In this document: positions 6,935-17,000 of the stretch, in pieces | How the letters are laid out: the number at the start of each line of letters is the position of its first letter | Numbering within the stretch: position 1 is the first letter of the stretch | Origin: JBOGJG01 sp050747825 | GTDB lineage: Bacteria; Acidobacteriota; UBA6911; RPQK01; JBOGJG01 | Direction of reading: 5' to 3' | DNA length: 36,055 nt | Assembly: GCA_050747825.1 (NCBI GenBank) | Contig: JBOGJG010000301.1 | Coordinates: forward strand, 1 to 36,055 | Notes under the pieces: generated by a model | What the model was told of the DNA's origin: nothing | Database searches by the model: none | What the model saw: only the letters and a program-made list of their open reading frames with translations | Made by a program: the position numbers and the translations under genes

Positions 6935-8426
6935 TGTACTCCGGGCGATAGATCAGCCGGTTGGCCTCGTCCGAGTTGGTGAATTGCTTTGCGGCTGCGT
7001 CCCACTTCAGTTTCTGGTCCACGCGAAGGGCGATATTGCCCAGGCAGATCGTCTCGCAGAAATTGGAAATCCGGGTGAAGGCGGCATTGGGAGCGGCCCC
7101 GCCCTGGCAGCCCCTGATCCACTGGTCCAATTCGTCAAGCGGCTTGTCCTCAGGCCCGGCAGGTGGTTTCGAAGCCTGCATTCGCTTAGGCGGGATCAGC
7201 CTCGCCTCCTGGCCGCGGAAGCCGGCCAGGATTTTACCCTCATCGCCGATGAAAAGAAGGCCTTCAGCGGCCAGGCCTTCGCCCTCCTCTTCCAGCTCTT
7301 CGGGATGTGGCGGCCGCAGACCGCCGTCATACCAGTGCAGCGAAACCGGAGGCATTCCCTCCCTCCCGGGAAAATTCCAGCGGATTACCGAAGCTTGAGG
7401 GTAGGAGATCCGATTGACCTGCTTTTCCCAGAGGTGATCAACAATGGCGTAATACTGGCTCCGGCTGGCCTCTACGCTCTCCGGCACTCCCAGTTTCAGG
7501 ATGTCGAAGATCTGATAAAAGCTGTAATGCCCCATGTCGCCCAGCGCCCCGGCGCCGAACTCATACCAACCGCGAAATACAGCGTGAGTGAACGCGGAAT
7601 GGTAGGACCTGTCCGGGACCGGACCCAGCCAAAGATCCCAGTCCAGTCCTTCGGGCACGGCGGGCCGTTCAGCCGGATAATCGGCCATTCCCTGGGGCCA
7701 AAAGGGCCGGGAGGACCAGTTGTGAACCTCGCGGACCGGCCCGATAACGCCACTGGCGATCCACTTTCTTAAGATGTGCGTGGCTTCCTGATCGGCCGAG
7801 CAGAACATCTGACAGGCGAGATTGGGGTTTCGCGAGGCCATCTCCACCGCAAGGCGCGTCTCATGCAGCACATTTGAAATCGGCTTATGGGTGATCACAT
7901 GCTTGCCCTTCTTCAGGGCGGCCAGGGCAATAGTGGCGTGCAGGTGGTCCGGAGTCATGATGTAGACCGCATCCAGGTCCGTCTCCTTCTCCAGCATCTC
8001 GCGGAAGTCATTGTAGGCGGAGCAGCCTTTGTAATTTCCGGATCGCGCCCGCCGGCCATAGTAAGTCTGCACAATTTCCTGTCCCACCTGGCGCCCGCAG
8101 CGGCAGCCCTCGACTCCTTCTCCCCAGTTGGAAGATTCCAGAAAGTTCCGGATTTTGTCGCGCAGCTCATGCCTTCTCCAGGAGATGTAATCGCTGCTCT
8201 CCCTGTTGGGGTCGCAGACAGATAGAATATTGAGTTCCGCCTTGGGCAGCGCCTGGATTAATTGGCGGATTCCCTGGGTCCCGACGCCCACGTAGCCGAC
8301 GTTGATCCGGTCGCTCGGCGCGACCAAACTCGTACCGCCCAGCACGCGACGGGGGACGATGCTCAGGGCGGCTGTGGACGCCGAAGCGCTCAGGAAATGG
8401 CGCCGGTCGATTTTCTTTCCATGCAT
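6915..8426 (-). CDS. Tat-exported Gfo/Idh/MocA-family oxidoreductase (second copy)
   Basis: The product is 503 aa. The N-terminus MHGKKIDRRHFLSASASTAALSIV is a twin-arginine signal. The Rossmann fold starts at INVGYVGVGTQGIRQLI (about residues 42-56). ILSVCDPNRESSDY and the family segment YIMTPDHLHATIALAALKKGKHVITHKPISN follow; here the usual EKP reads HKP. There is an insertion rich in Cys and Arg (about residues 95-125, GVEGCRCGRQVGQ). The C-terminal domain shows GLDWDLWLGPVPDRSYH and GWYEFGAGALGDMGHYSF, typical of the exported subgroup. The substrate is not readable. The start at 8426 has GGAGGG about 8 nt upstream. It lies 38 nt after the outer-membrane-like gene on the same strand, so they may be co-transcribed. 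Confidence 0.87.
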   Translation of the reverse strand: MHGKKIDRRHFLSASASTAALSIVPRRVLGGTSLVAPSDRINVGYVGVGTQGIRQLIQALPKAELNILSVCDPNRESSDYISWRRHELRDKIRNFLESSNWGEGVEGCRCGRQVGQEIVQTYYGRRARSGNYKGCSAYNDFREMLEKETDLDAVYIMTPDHLHATIALAALKKGKHVITHKPISNVLHETRLAVEMASRNPNLACQMFCSADQEATHILRKWIASGVIGPVREVHNWSSRPFWPQGMADYPAERPAVPEGLDWDLWLGPVPDRSYHSAFTHAVFRGWYEFGAGALGDMGHYSFYQIFDILKLGVPESVEASRSQYYAIVDHLWEKQVNRISYPQASVIRWNFPGREGMPPVSLHWYDGGLRPPHPEELEEEGEGLAAEGLLFIGDEGKILAGFRGQEARLIPPKRMQASKPPAGPEDKPLDELDQWIRGCQGGAAPNAAFTRISNFCETICLGNIALRVDQKLKWDAAAKQFTNSDEANRLIYRPEYRKGWEL

Positions 8427-8464
8427 GTCTATTCCCTCCCGGTCTGTTGCAGAGAGTTTATACT

Positions 8465-8962
8465 TCAGTCGATCAGCAGGGCAACCCGGCCTTCGAGCAA
8501 ATAGCCGAGACCTGTCGGGAACAGCCGGTGGTCGCGGACTTCGATTTGCAGCCCCCATCCTTCCGAGAACCACCAGTTGACCCCGGCCCCCACGAAAGCG
8601 GCATTGCCGGTACCACCCCGGAAGAGGAGGGAATAGCCAGCAGTGAGGAAAGGGGCTGAGGAGCTGTCGCGGCCGAAAAGGTAGAAGAGTCCCGGAGAGA
8701 ACATCCCGATGCCGCCCGCCAAGTCCCCGCTCGGATCAAAGAGGTAGCCCACATCGGCTCGGCCGCCCAGGCCGGCTAAAAACAAAGCCTCCATCCCGCC
8801 TCCAACGTGCAGAGCGAATCCCTTGCCCTCGTCTACGAAAAAACCGCCCGGTGCGGCGAGGATATAGCCGTAGGCGCCCCGTTCCCCGGCGGATTGGGCC
8901 TGGACCAGCGTGCTTGTCAGGCTCAAGAAAAGAATTGCGAGCGGCAGCGTCCGTCTGGGCAT
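8465..8962 (-). CDS. Small exported outer-membrane-like beta-barrel protein
   Basis: The product is 165 aa with signal peptide MPRRTLPLAILFLSLTSTLVQAQS. The mature part alternates glycine/aromatic-rich segments (GYILAAPGGFFV, ALHVGGGMEALFL, GIGMFSPGLFYLFG, FLTAGYSLLFRGG, AFVGAGVNWWF). It ends in EGRVALLID, which has the alternating pattern of membrane beta-strands. There is no enzyme motif. The pattern fits an 8-strand outer-membrane barrel, though a terminal Phe is lacking. The start has GGAG 2-3 nt upstream of the ATG. It lies between the PhoD-like gene (74 nt upstream) and the oxidoreductase (38 nt downstream) on the same strand. Confidence 0.7.
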   Translation of the reverse strand: MPRRTLPLAILFLSLTSTLVQAQSAGERGAYGYILAAPGGFFVDEGKGFALHVGGGMEALFLAGLGGRADVGYLFDPSGDLAGGIGMFSPGLFYLFGRDSSSAPFLTAGYSLLFRGGTGNAAFVGAGVNWWFSEGWGLQIEVRDHRLFPTGLGYLLEGRVALLID

Positions 8963-9036
8963 AGCTCCACGATATCACCAGTTTAGCGCCGCGGTAAGGC
9001 GGTTGGGGGCCGCCCGGCGCGAATTCTGCTGGAGAA

Positions 9037-10875
9037 CTAAAACTCTATGTCCAACGTCTGCTGCTGATCCGGAGCAAGCGCGGCAACCTCCTCCAATACC
9101 TGGACGTTATCTCCCTCGCCTACTCGAATGGTATAGGTCCCCTCTTTGAAGAGCTTCGGCCGCCAGGTAGAACCGTTGATCCGCAAGGTGTAGACCACTT
9201 CGTCCAGATCTTCGTCAATCACCTGGACCACCGGGTCTTCCTGCCCGCTGATGCGCAGCGTCGGCAGATAGGCTAGAGCTTGCCGTCCGTAGTTGTCCTC
9301 CTGGCTGATAGTCAGAGGCCAGCCCGGAAACTGAGCTGCGTCAGGCCGAGTCACATCGACCTGCCGGGGCCAGCACTCTATCGTGATTTCGCGCCTCGAT
9401 TTGTTGAAACGCACAAGACCATAGCCCGCGGCATTGTAGTTGTCGGGAGAGGGATTGGCATAAGCCAGCATGGTCAGCTTATTGCCCAGGCCGTCGTAAT
9501 AACGCCCCGTAAAAGGCAACGGATTGGCCGGATCATGGTTCATAGGCTCTTCGAGAGGCCACCACCAGCGGCCGTAGTAATTTACGATCGAAGGGACGCA
9601 GAAGGAATAAATCGAGTCCTCCCAGGAGTTGATCCCATGATAGATGATGGTCGCCAGGTGCTGATCTCCTCCGATATGGAAGCCAAAGAAGCGCCTGATT
9701 TCTTTCAGCGCCCGGGCCCGTCCGGACTGGGGCCACCCGTTCGAATCCAGGTCGGCCAGCAGCCGGTTATCGGACTGGCCGTGGAGGTGAGCGCCTCCCG
9801 CAAAAATAGTCTGGGAAAGCACGGACTTGATTTCGGCTCCGCTCCAGTCCTGTCCCCACTCATGCAGGAAGCTGAGCTGGCGTTCACCCAGCAGCCGCGC
9901 CTCCGGGACGTCGATGGATTGGCGGTCGTAATTGGGGTCGTTAATGTGATCGGGACGGGGTCCTTGTTGTGGGATCAGGCCGGCGGGACCTGTCTTCCAC
10001 TTGCGGTCTTCGATGATGGCGAAGTCAATACCGCCCACGTTCATCGAGGTGTAATAAACGGTGATCCCCTGCTCGACGGGAGCAGGGTCGTAGGGATCCG
10101 GAAGATGGCTGGTCTGAGCGCGCTGAACCATATTCACATAATGGGCCGGCATTATGTAGCCGCCGTCAGATCCGCCCTGAAGGTGCGAGACTTTGCCGCC
10201 TTCGCCCCAGACATTTCCCTGCCCGACGTCATGATCATCGGGAATCGTGATTGTCGGCCGGTCTTTGATAATTTCCCGAAATTGCCGGCCGAAGAGCAGC
10301 CAGGCCGCGGTGTGCTCCCTGTGATCGTAGCTCTGGTCTCCTGAAAAGAAGAGCAGATCCGGGTCTTGTGCTTTGACGTTTCGGATGATGTCTTCGCGCG
10401 GGCCTCGGTCTGAATTCGAGTTTCCGGTAAAAGCGGCGACGACGATCTCGTTCTTGTCGCCAGGATCCCTGCGGATCAGTCCTTCGAAGGAAGAGCCGCC
10501 CGGGTGAGTGACGCGGTAGGCGATGTTTCTCGTATGGTCCCAAGCTTCCACTCGAAAAGTGGCCATCCAGCCTTCCTCATGGACTTCAGCCCTGGCGATC
10601 GGTTTCCAGTCGCTGCCATCCTGCACTTCCAATTGCACCTGGCGGGACTCGCCTGACTGGAGGGGATAAAGCTGCGCCGTCAGCTTGAGGGTATTGTCCT
10701 GCACGGTATAGAGCGCAAAGCAGATGACTTCGTCACGGGGAACATCAGGGATCGTCGGAGGGCCGCCCGTGCGCTCAATGGCAATCGGCGGCGGCTCCTG
10801 CTGGGCCAGGCTAAACCAAGCTGTGCCTGCCAGTAAAGCCAGCATAACGACGATAAGATTTTTGGGAGTTTTCAT
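9037..10875 (-). CDS. Exported PhoD-like metallophosphatase
   Basis: The product is 612 aa. Signal peptide MKTPKNLIVVMLALLAGTAWFSLAQQ is followed by a beta-sandwich N-domain (about residues 30-150) and a PhoD-like calcineurin-type phosphoesterase domain. Metal-ligand motifs are seen in order: AAFTGNSNSDRGPREDIIRN, DPDLLFFSGDQSYDH, TITIPDDHDVGQGN, GGIDFAIIEDRKW and FHIGGDQHLATI. The family hydrolyses phosphate mono- or diesters outside the cytoplasm. The substrate is unknown, and the VCAFTSC-like Cys of Bacillus PhoD is not obvious. The tail (VVQVIDEDLDEVVYTLRINGS) looks like a small Ig-like domain. The start is set by the signal peptide at 10875; the frame stays open to 11052 but lacks a signal there. 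It is divergent from the CehA/McbA-like gene, with 81 bp between starts. Confidence 0.87.
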   Translation of the reverse strand: MKTPKNLIVVMLALLAGTAWFSLAQQEPPPIAIERTGGPPTIPDVPRDEVICFALYTVQDNTLKLTAQLYPLQSGESRQVQLEVQDGSDWKPIARAEVHEEGWMATFRVEAWDHTRNIAYRVTHPGGSSFEGLIRRDPGDKNEIVVAAFTGNSNSDRGPREDIIRNVKAQDPDLLFFSGDQSYDHREHTAAWLLFGRQFREIIKDRPTITIPDDHDVGQGNVWGEGGKVSHLQGGSDGGYIMPAHYVNMVQRAQTSHLPDPYDPAPVEQGITVYYTSMNVGGIDFAIIEDRKWKTGPAGLIPQQGPRPDHINDPNYDRQSIDVPEARLLGERQLSFLHEWGQDWSGAEIKSVLSQTIFAGGAHLHGQSDNRLLADLDSNGWPQSGRARALKEIRRFFGFHIGGDQHLATIIYHGINSWEDSIYSFCVPSIVNYYGRWWWPLEEPMNHDPANPLPFTGRYYDGLGNKLTMLAYANPSPDNYNAAGYGLVRFNKSRREITIECWPRQVDVTRPDAAQFPGWPLTISQEDNYGRQALAYLPTLRISGQEDPVVQVIDEDLDEVVYTLRINGSTWRPKLFKEGTYTIRVGEGDNVQVLEEVAALAPDQQQTLDIEF

Positions 10876-10956
10876 GACGATGCCTGCAGCCTCAAAGCTA
10901 AAAGCCGACAGCTTTTTTAAACTATCTTCTGCTAAGATTAGCACGAGAACACAACA

Positions 10957-13245
10957 ATGATTCGTATCTTCCCCATTGTATTTGCTATAGCAATCATCCT
11001 GACTGGGGTCAGCCCGTGCCAGCACACTCAACAGGCGCATGGCCATGAGCATACCGACCCGCAGGCAATTGTTCCCTTGCAGCCGCTGGCGCAGCAGGTG
11101 CGGCAGCTCGAGAGAGCGCTGGGGTATTTGGGCCAGCCTCTTTCAGATGTCGAACACAGCCAGATGAACGAGGCCATCGGCCAGGCCGACGAGAAGCGGG
11201 CGGTGGCGAAGCTGCAGGAGATCCTGGACAAGTCCGTCCTGGCGGTCGTTGAGATCAATCCCGAAAGTCGCGTCAAGGTAAAGCAGGGAGTAGCCTCTCC
11301 TGAGTTAGTGGAGGGCGGCACGCGGCTGTTTCTGGTGAAGGTCATCAATCAGGCTGGCGTGACGGCGCCTCTCAGAGTCGAAAGCCCCAACGCCGGCCCC
11401 GTGTACATCCGCTCTTCAGGCAGAGCTGAACCGGAATCCCGCTTGGCCGCGACAGATGTCAGGGAACGATGGGCTGAGATTTCTGTCTATCAGCAGCCGC
11501 CGATGCGGGAGCGCCTCTCAGGGTTGCCTCTGGAATACGTGATTCTCGAGGTCTTCAGCCGCGACCAGGGGCAGCGCTCCGCACTCATCAGCTTTGACGT
11601 CGGCCAGGGCAGTCAGGATATTGGATTTCGCAATGAGACGACCATCCTGTTCAATGCGCTGCCCGCGCGGCAAGTCAAACTGGCTGTGAAGGATGAAAAG
11701 GGCCAGCCGACGGTAGCTTCCTTTCTTTTCCGCGATCATGTGGGGCGCGTCTATCCGAATCCCTCCAAGCGCCTGGCGCCCGACTTTTTCTTTCAGCCCC
11801 AGGTCTATCGCGCCGACGGAGAGTCGATCTATTTGCCGGACGGGGAATACACGGTAACCTACTCCAGAGGCCCTGAGTACCTCGCGCAGGCGCTTAAATT
11901 CATGGTGAGTGACAGCGGTCCCCAGGAGTTGGTGTTCGACCTGAAGAGGTGGATCGATCCATCCGAATTCGGCTGGTATTCAGGAGACCACCACATCCAC
12001 GCCGCCGGATGCTCTCATTATGAGAATCCCGCTCAAGGCGTCCTTCCCCAGGACATGTGGAATCAAATTCGAGGCGAGGCTTTGAACGTGGGGGCCGTGC
12101 TGACCTGGGGACCCTGCTACTACTACCAGAAACAGTTTTTCAGCGGGGATGACCACCCTCTCTCAACGGCGGATCAGTTGATCCATTATGATTTGGAGGT
12201 GTCGGGATTTCCGTCCAGTCATGCCGGGCACCTGGTTTTGCTGGGACTCCAGGAGCAGGACTACCCGGGCGCCGATCGGATTGAAGAGTGGCCCACCTGG
12301 GATCTGCCGGTCCTGCGCTGGGGCAAGTCGCAGGATGCGGTGACGGGATTTTCTCATTCCGGCTGGGGTCTGGAGGTGCAGAGCCGCGACCTGCCCAACT
12401 ACGAAATGCCCGGCTTCGACGGGATAGGGGCTAATGAATACATCGTGGATGTGACCCATCCCGGGACCGTGGACTTTATTTCGGCCGGGGACACTCCTTA
12501 TGTCTGGGAGTTGAACATCTGGTACCACACGCTGAACGTGGGATTTCGAACCCGCATCAGCGGCGAGACCGATTTTCCCTGTATTACCGACGATCGCATC
12601 GGACTGGCTCGAAGCTATACGAAAATTGACGGGCCCCTGAATTATCGGGCCTGGGTGGAGGCGATCCGCGACGGCCGTAGCTACGTCTCCGACGGCAGAA
12701 GTCATCTCCTGGATCTCAAGGTCAATGGCCTCGGGCTGGGTACAGGGGGCAGCGAGGTGCGCCTGAAAGCGGGTGAGAAAGCGCGTGTTGAGGTGCAGGT
12801 CGCAGCTTATCTGGATTCTCTTCCCAACAAGCAGATACAAACGGCTCCCTATCAGGAAAAACCTTACTGGGACGTTGAACGGGCACGGATCGGCGACAGC
12901 CGGGAAGTGCCGGTTGAGCTGATCATGAATGGGGAAGTCGTGGCCAGCAGAAAAGTGTTGGCGGACGGGAAAGTCCGGAGCGTCGAGTTTGAAGTGCCTG
13001 TAGAACGGAGTAGCTGGCTGGCGGTGCGCATCCTTCCTTCCTCTCACAGCAATCCGGTTTTCGCCCTGGTCGGCCAGCAGCCCATCCGGGCCTCGCGCCG
13101 CAGCGCCGAATGGTGTCTGGCTGCCGTTGACCAGTGCTGGAGCCAGAAAGCCCGGCGCATCTCTCCTGAAGAAACCGAGGAAGCTCGCCAGGCTTACGAT
13201 CACGCCCGGCGGGTCTATCGGCAATTGATCTTGGAGTCAAAATGA
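10957..13245 (+). CDS. Exported CehA/McbA-family metallohydrolase
   Basis: The product is 762 aa with a signal peptide (MIRIFPIVFAIAIILTGVSPCQ). The N-terminal half (about residues 35-330) is helical and beta-sandwich. From about 335 a PHP-like metal site appears as FGWYSGDHHIHAAGCSHY, followed by VLTWGPCYYY, GANEYIVDVTHPGTVDFI, FPCITDDRIG and RSYVSDGRSHLLDL. These are hallmarks of CehA/McbA proteins, which are metal-dependent hydrolases (named for carbamate-degrading enzymes) with mostly unknown natural substrates. The C-terminal domain is beta-rich and ends in a helix (EETEEARQAYDHARRVY). No clear Shine-Dalgarno precedes the ATG. The stop overlaps ATGA with the first possible start of the next gene, so the two are one unit. 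Confidence 0.82.
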   Translation: MIRIFPIVFAIAIILTGVSPCQHTQQAHGHEHTDPQAIVPLQPLAQQVRQLERALGYLGQPLSDVEHSQMNEAIGQADEKRAVAKLQEILDKSVLAVVEINPESRVKVKQGVASPELVEGGTRLFLVKVINQAGVTAPLRVESPNAGPVYIRSSGRAEPESRLAATDVRERWAEISVYQQPPMRERLSGLPLEYVILEVFSRDQGQRSALISFDVGQGSQDIGFRNETTILFNALPARQVKLAVKDEKGQPTVASFLFRDHVGRVYPNPSKRLAPDFFFQPQVYRADGESIYLPDGEYTVTYSRGPEYLAQALKFMVSDSGPQELVFDLKRWIDPSEFGWYSGDHHIHAAGCSHYENPAQGVLPQDMWNQIRGEALNVGAVLTWGPCYYYQKQFFSGDDHPLSTADQLIHYDLEVSGFPSSHAGHLVLLGLQEQDYPGADRIEEWPTWDLPVLRWGKSQDAVTGFSHSGWGLEVQSRDLPNYEMPGFDGIGANEYIVDVTHPGTVDFISAGDTPYVWELNIWYHTLNVGFRTRISGETDFPCITDDRIGLARSYTKIDGPLNYRAWVEAIRDGRSYVSDGRSHLLDLKVNGLGLGTGGSEVRLKAGEKARVEVQVAAYLDSLPNKQIQTAPYQEKPYWDVERARIGDSREVPVELIMNGEVVASRKVLADGKVRSVEFEVPVERSSWLAVRILPSSHSNPVFALVGQQPIRASRRSAEWCLAAVDQCWSQKARRISPEETEEARQAYDHARRVYRQLILESK

Positions 13246-13259
13246 GAAAGGACAAAATC

Positions 13260-13775
13260 ATGACCACAAAACGAGTTTCATTCATCCTGGCGGCAGCCTT
13301 TTTGCTGGCTGCAAGTCTTCTGACGGCCCATCCCCACTTCAGAAAAACAGTTGACGCTTCCACCCGGGACATGGAGGTCAAGGTGCAGTACACGACCTAT
13401 CCTTATAACGAAGCGCACCTGGATTCGGTGGAAGACGGGTTTATCTTCAACTGCGGCAATGCAACACTGAGCATTGCCAAGGGAAACCTGACAGCCGGCG
13501 GGCAGGCGCTGGCCGCAGGAAACTACCTGCTGCGCGCTCGTGCAAAAAATACCGACGACTGGACTCTGCTGCTGGTGCCCGAAGCCCAGGCCGGAGACCC
13601 GCGAAACCCAGACCTGAGCAACGCCATCGAACTGCAGACAGTCACACTGACCGGCCAGCCGACCACTCATCATTTGAGCCTGGATCTGCACGGTGGACAT
13701 GGCCCCACGGACGGCAAACTGGTCCTGTCGCTGTTGTTCGGGCCCAGGACGCTTGAGACCGGCTTCGAGCTCTGA
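13260..13775 (+). CDS. Exported DUF2911-like small protein
   Basis: The product is 171 aa with signal peptide MTTKRVSFILAAAFLLAASLLTAHP. The core LAAGNYLLRARAKNTDDWTLLLVPE resembles the AGxYsLwxxP-xxWTvixN motif of DUF2911 proteins, a beta-sandwich family of unknown function common in Bacteroidota and Acidobacteriota. Start 13260 has AAAGGA about 8 nt upstream. An ATG at 13242 overlaps the previous stop (ATGA) and would add six residues. The gene ends before a strong hairpin. Its role is unknown; it may be exported together with the preceding hydrolase. Confidence 0.72.
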   Translation: MTTKRVSFILAAAFLLAASLLTAHPHFRKTVDASTRDMEVKVQYTTYPYNEAHLDSVEDGFIFNCGNATLSIAKGNLTAGGQALAAGNYLLRARAKNTDDWTLLLVPEAQAGDPRNPDLSNAIELQTVTLTGQPTTHHLSLDLHGGHGPTDGKLVLSLLFGPRTLETGFEL

Positions 13776-13785
13776 TCTCTAACAG

Positions 13786-13822
13786 AGCCTGTATCTGGAC
13801 AGGGGGAGTCCAGATACAGGCT
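13786..13822 (+). terminator. 15-bp perfect hairpin after the exported hydrolase operon
   Basis: AGCCTGTATCTGGAC (13786-13800) and GTCCAGATACAGGCT (13808-13822) form a perfect 15-bp stem with the 7-nt loop AGGGGGA. No T-run follows, so it is either a U-less terminator or an mRNA 3'-end stabiliser. Confidence 0.6.
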
Positions 13823-13873
13823 GCTAAGCGCGGCGATTCAGGGCCCCGGACCTTAAATTTTCTTTACGACTTT

Positions 13874-13902
13874 TTGACTATCCAGTAATCTGAAGATATT
13901 CA
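13874..13902 (+). promoter_or_regulatory. Weak candidate promoter upstream of gltB
   Basis: TTGACT (13874-13879) is separated by 17 nt from TATTCA (13897-13902) in the AT-rich 230-bp region before gltB. The -35 is good and the -10 is poor. A TAAATA also lies 4 nt before the ATG at 14008. Confidence 0.3.
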
Positions 13903-14007
13903 TGAGTTTTTTGTATGGAAAATCAGCTTGATATCAGAAATATTTATGAGAGACTGGTTATTCGGCCCTGAGTTATGGACGACGATCATTCACGACCATA
14001 AATACTT

Positions 14008-17000
14008 ATGTCTGGAATAAACTCACCAAAGACGACCATGAACAAGCAAGGACTGTACGATCCATGGTTTGAGCACGATGCCTGTGGTGTCGGCTTTATC
14101 GTTGATATCAAGGGGCGCAAGTCGCATGATATCGTGGAAAAAGCCATCCAGATTCTGGTCAATTTGGAGCATCGGGGGGCGTGCGGCTGTGAGAAGGAAA
14201 CCGGAGACGGAGCTGGGATCATTCTGCAAACGCCACATGGCTTCCTCTCCCGCGAATGCCGCGAGCTGGGCATGGATCTGCCGGAGTACGGCGGTTACGG
14301 AGTGGGCATGGTCTTTTTGCCCACGGATCCGTATCAGCGCTTCAAATGTGAGTGGCTGTTCGAGCAGATCGTCCTGGAGGAAGGCCAGTCGGTTCTGGGG
14401 TGGCGAACAGTTCCGGTCAATGACTCGACCATCGGACCCAGTGCCCAGGCCACGGCGCCGGTCATCCGCCAGATCCTGATCGGCCGGGCCGGCGAAATCG
14501 CCGACGAGCAGGCTTTCGAGCGAAAGCTTTACGTTATCCGCAAGCGTGTCGAGAGTTCCGTCAGGGATCTGGATATTCCGGAAGGCAGATTTTACATCTG
14601 CAGCCTTTCTTACAAGACCGTGGTTTACAAGGGGATGCTCAAATCCGAGCAGGTCACGACATTTTATCCCGATCTGAGAGACAAGGATTTGGAGACTGCG
14701 CTGGCCATGGTGCACTCTCGCTTCAGCACCAATACTTTTCCAAGCTGGGCGCGGGCGCACCCCTACCGTTATATTTCTCACAACGGCGAGATTAATACGC
14801 TGCGTGGCAATATCAACTGGATGCATGCCCGCGAGAGCATGTTCCAATCCGATCTGTTTGGGTCGGATGTCAAGAAAATCCTCCCCGTGATCGATGAGGC
14901 CGGAAGCGACTCGGCGATGTTTGATAACGCCCTGGAACTCCTTGCGCTGGGCGGCCGTTCGCTGCCCCATGCCGTCATGATGATGATTCCGGAGCCCTGG
15001 AGCGGCCATGAATCCATGAGTCCAGAAAAGAAAGCCTTTTACGAGTATCACTCCTGCCTGATGGAACCCTGGGATGGTCCGGCTTCGATTGCCTTTACCG
15101 ACGGGCGGCAGATCGGGGCCGTTCTGGACCGGAACGGGCTGCGTCCTTCGCGCTACTACGTCACTCAGGACGATCTTGTCATCATGGCCTCCGAGGTGGG
15201 CGTTCTGGATCTTCCTCCGGAGAACATAAAGTTCAAAGGACGGCTGCAGCCGGGACGGATGCTCCTGATCGATATTGAGGAAGAACGGATCATCGCCGAT
15301 GACGAGTTAAAGCACAGGATAGCCGCTGAAAAGCCTTATGGCGAATGGGTCCAAGAGAATCTGGTCGGGTTGAACGATCTGCCCGACCCCGAGCACGTCT
15401 ACGATCCCGATCATGAAACGGTTCGACTGCGCCAGCAGGTATTTGGATATACGACTGAAGATCTGCGCATGATGATGGCGCCCATGGCCAAAGACGGCAA
15501 CGAGCCGGTAGGGTCGATGGGGTTTGATGCTCCCTTGGCTGTACTCTCGGACCGCCCCCAGCTCTTGTACAACTATTTCAAGCAGCTCTTTGCCCAGGTG
15601 ACGAATCCGCCCGTGGACTCTATTCGTGAAGAGCTGATTATGTCGATCGGGACGGCCATCGGTCCGGAGCGCAATCTGCTCAAGCCCGAGCCGGAATCGG
15701 CGCGCCAGATCAAGCTCGACTCCCCCATCCTGAGCAATGAGGAGTTGGAAAAGCTGCGCCAACTGGACGGAACCGGCCCAGGGGCGACCGCTTCACGCCG
15801 CGGTTTTCAGACGATCACACTGCCCATTTTCTTCAGGGTGAAGGAAGACGGTCAGGGCCTGGAGAGAGCTATGGGTGAGCTCTGCCGCCGTGCCGATGAG
15901 GCCCTTGCCGCGGGGCACGAGATCATTGTCCTGTCTGACCGCGGGTTGACCGATCGCGAGAATGCTCCCATACCGTCGCTTTTGGCCGTGGCGGGCGTTC
16001 ACCATCACCTGATCCGCCAAGGCACTCGGACGCGTGTGGGAATTGTTTTGGAAAGCGGCGAGCCGCGCGAGGTTCATCATTTTGCGCTTCTGATCGGGTA
16101 TGGCGCCAGCGCCATCAACCCTTATCTGGCTTTTGAGACTTTGGACGACATGATTCGCCAGGGCATGCTGCCGGACGTGGACCACTACACGGCTGTAAAG
16201 AAGTACATCAAGGCCGCCAATAAGGGTGTCCTGAAAGTCATGTCCAAAATGGGCATTTCCACTATTCAGAGCTATCACGGCGCCCAGATTTTCGAGGCTA
16301 TCGGCCTCAACCGCGACCTGGTGGACAAGTATTTTACCTGGACCGCCTCGCGCATCGGCGGGATCGGTCTGGACGTGATCGCCAAAGAAGTACAGATGCG
16401 GCACCAGAAGGCATTCCCGGATCGTCCGGTAGAGGGAGAGCAGCTCGATGAGGGAGGATACCTGCAGTGGCGGGAAAATGGGGAGTATCACCTGTTCAAT
16501 CCCCACACCGTGCACAAGCTGCAGCATGCCTGTCGCACCAGCGATTACAAGCAGTTTAAGCAGTACAGCGCATCGGTAAACGATCAGGCCTGCAAGATGG
16601 CCACGCTGCGGGGACTCTTTCAGTTCAAGTTCCCGGGAAGCCCGATTCCCATTGAGGAAGTCGAGCCGGTTGAATCAATCATGAAGCGTTTCAAGACCGG
16701 CGCCATGTCTTATGGCTCGGTCAGCAAAGAGGCGCATGAGGCGCTGGCAATCGCCATGAACCGGATCGGTGGAAAGAGCAATACGGGTGAGGGAGGGGAG
16801 GATCCGGATCGTTATACTCCCGACTCGAATGGGGACTCCCGCAACAGCGCAATCAAGCAGGTTGCCTCCGGGCGGTTTGGCGTCACCAGCGAATACCTGA
16901 CCCAGGCCCAGGAACTCCAAATCAAAATGGCTCAGGGCGCCAAGCCGGGAGAAGGGGGACAGCTCCCGGGCACCAAAGTCTACCCGTGGATTGCCAAAGT

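Noticed and set aside
9280..10344. 354-aa plus-strand open frame
   Set aside because: It is antisense to the PhoD-like gene, which has all its metal motifs in order.
11280..11330. SPELVEG segment in the CehA-like protein, reminiscent of a widespread translated repeat
   Set aside because: The surrounding text (LVEGGTRLFLVKVINQAG) fits the normal family sequence, so it is more likely native than an inserted repeat.
12163..13224. 353-aa minus-strand open frame
   Set aside because: It is antisense to the CehA-like gene and has no recognisable features.
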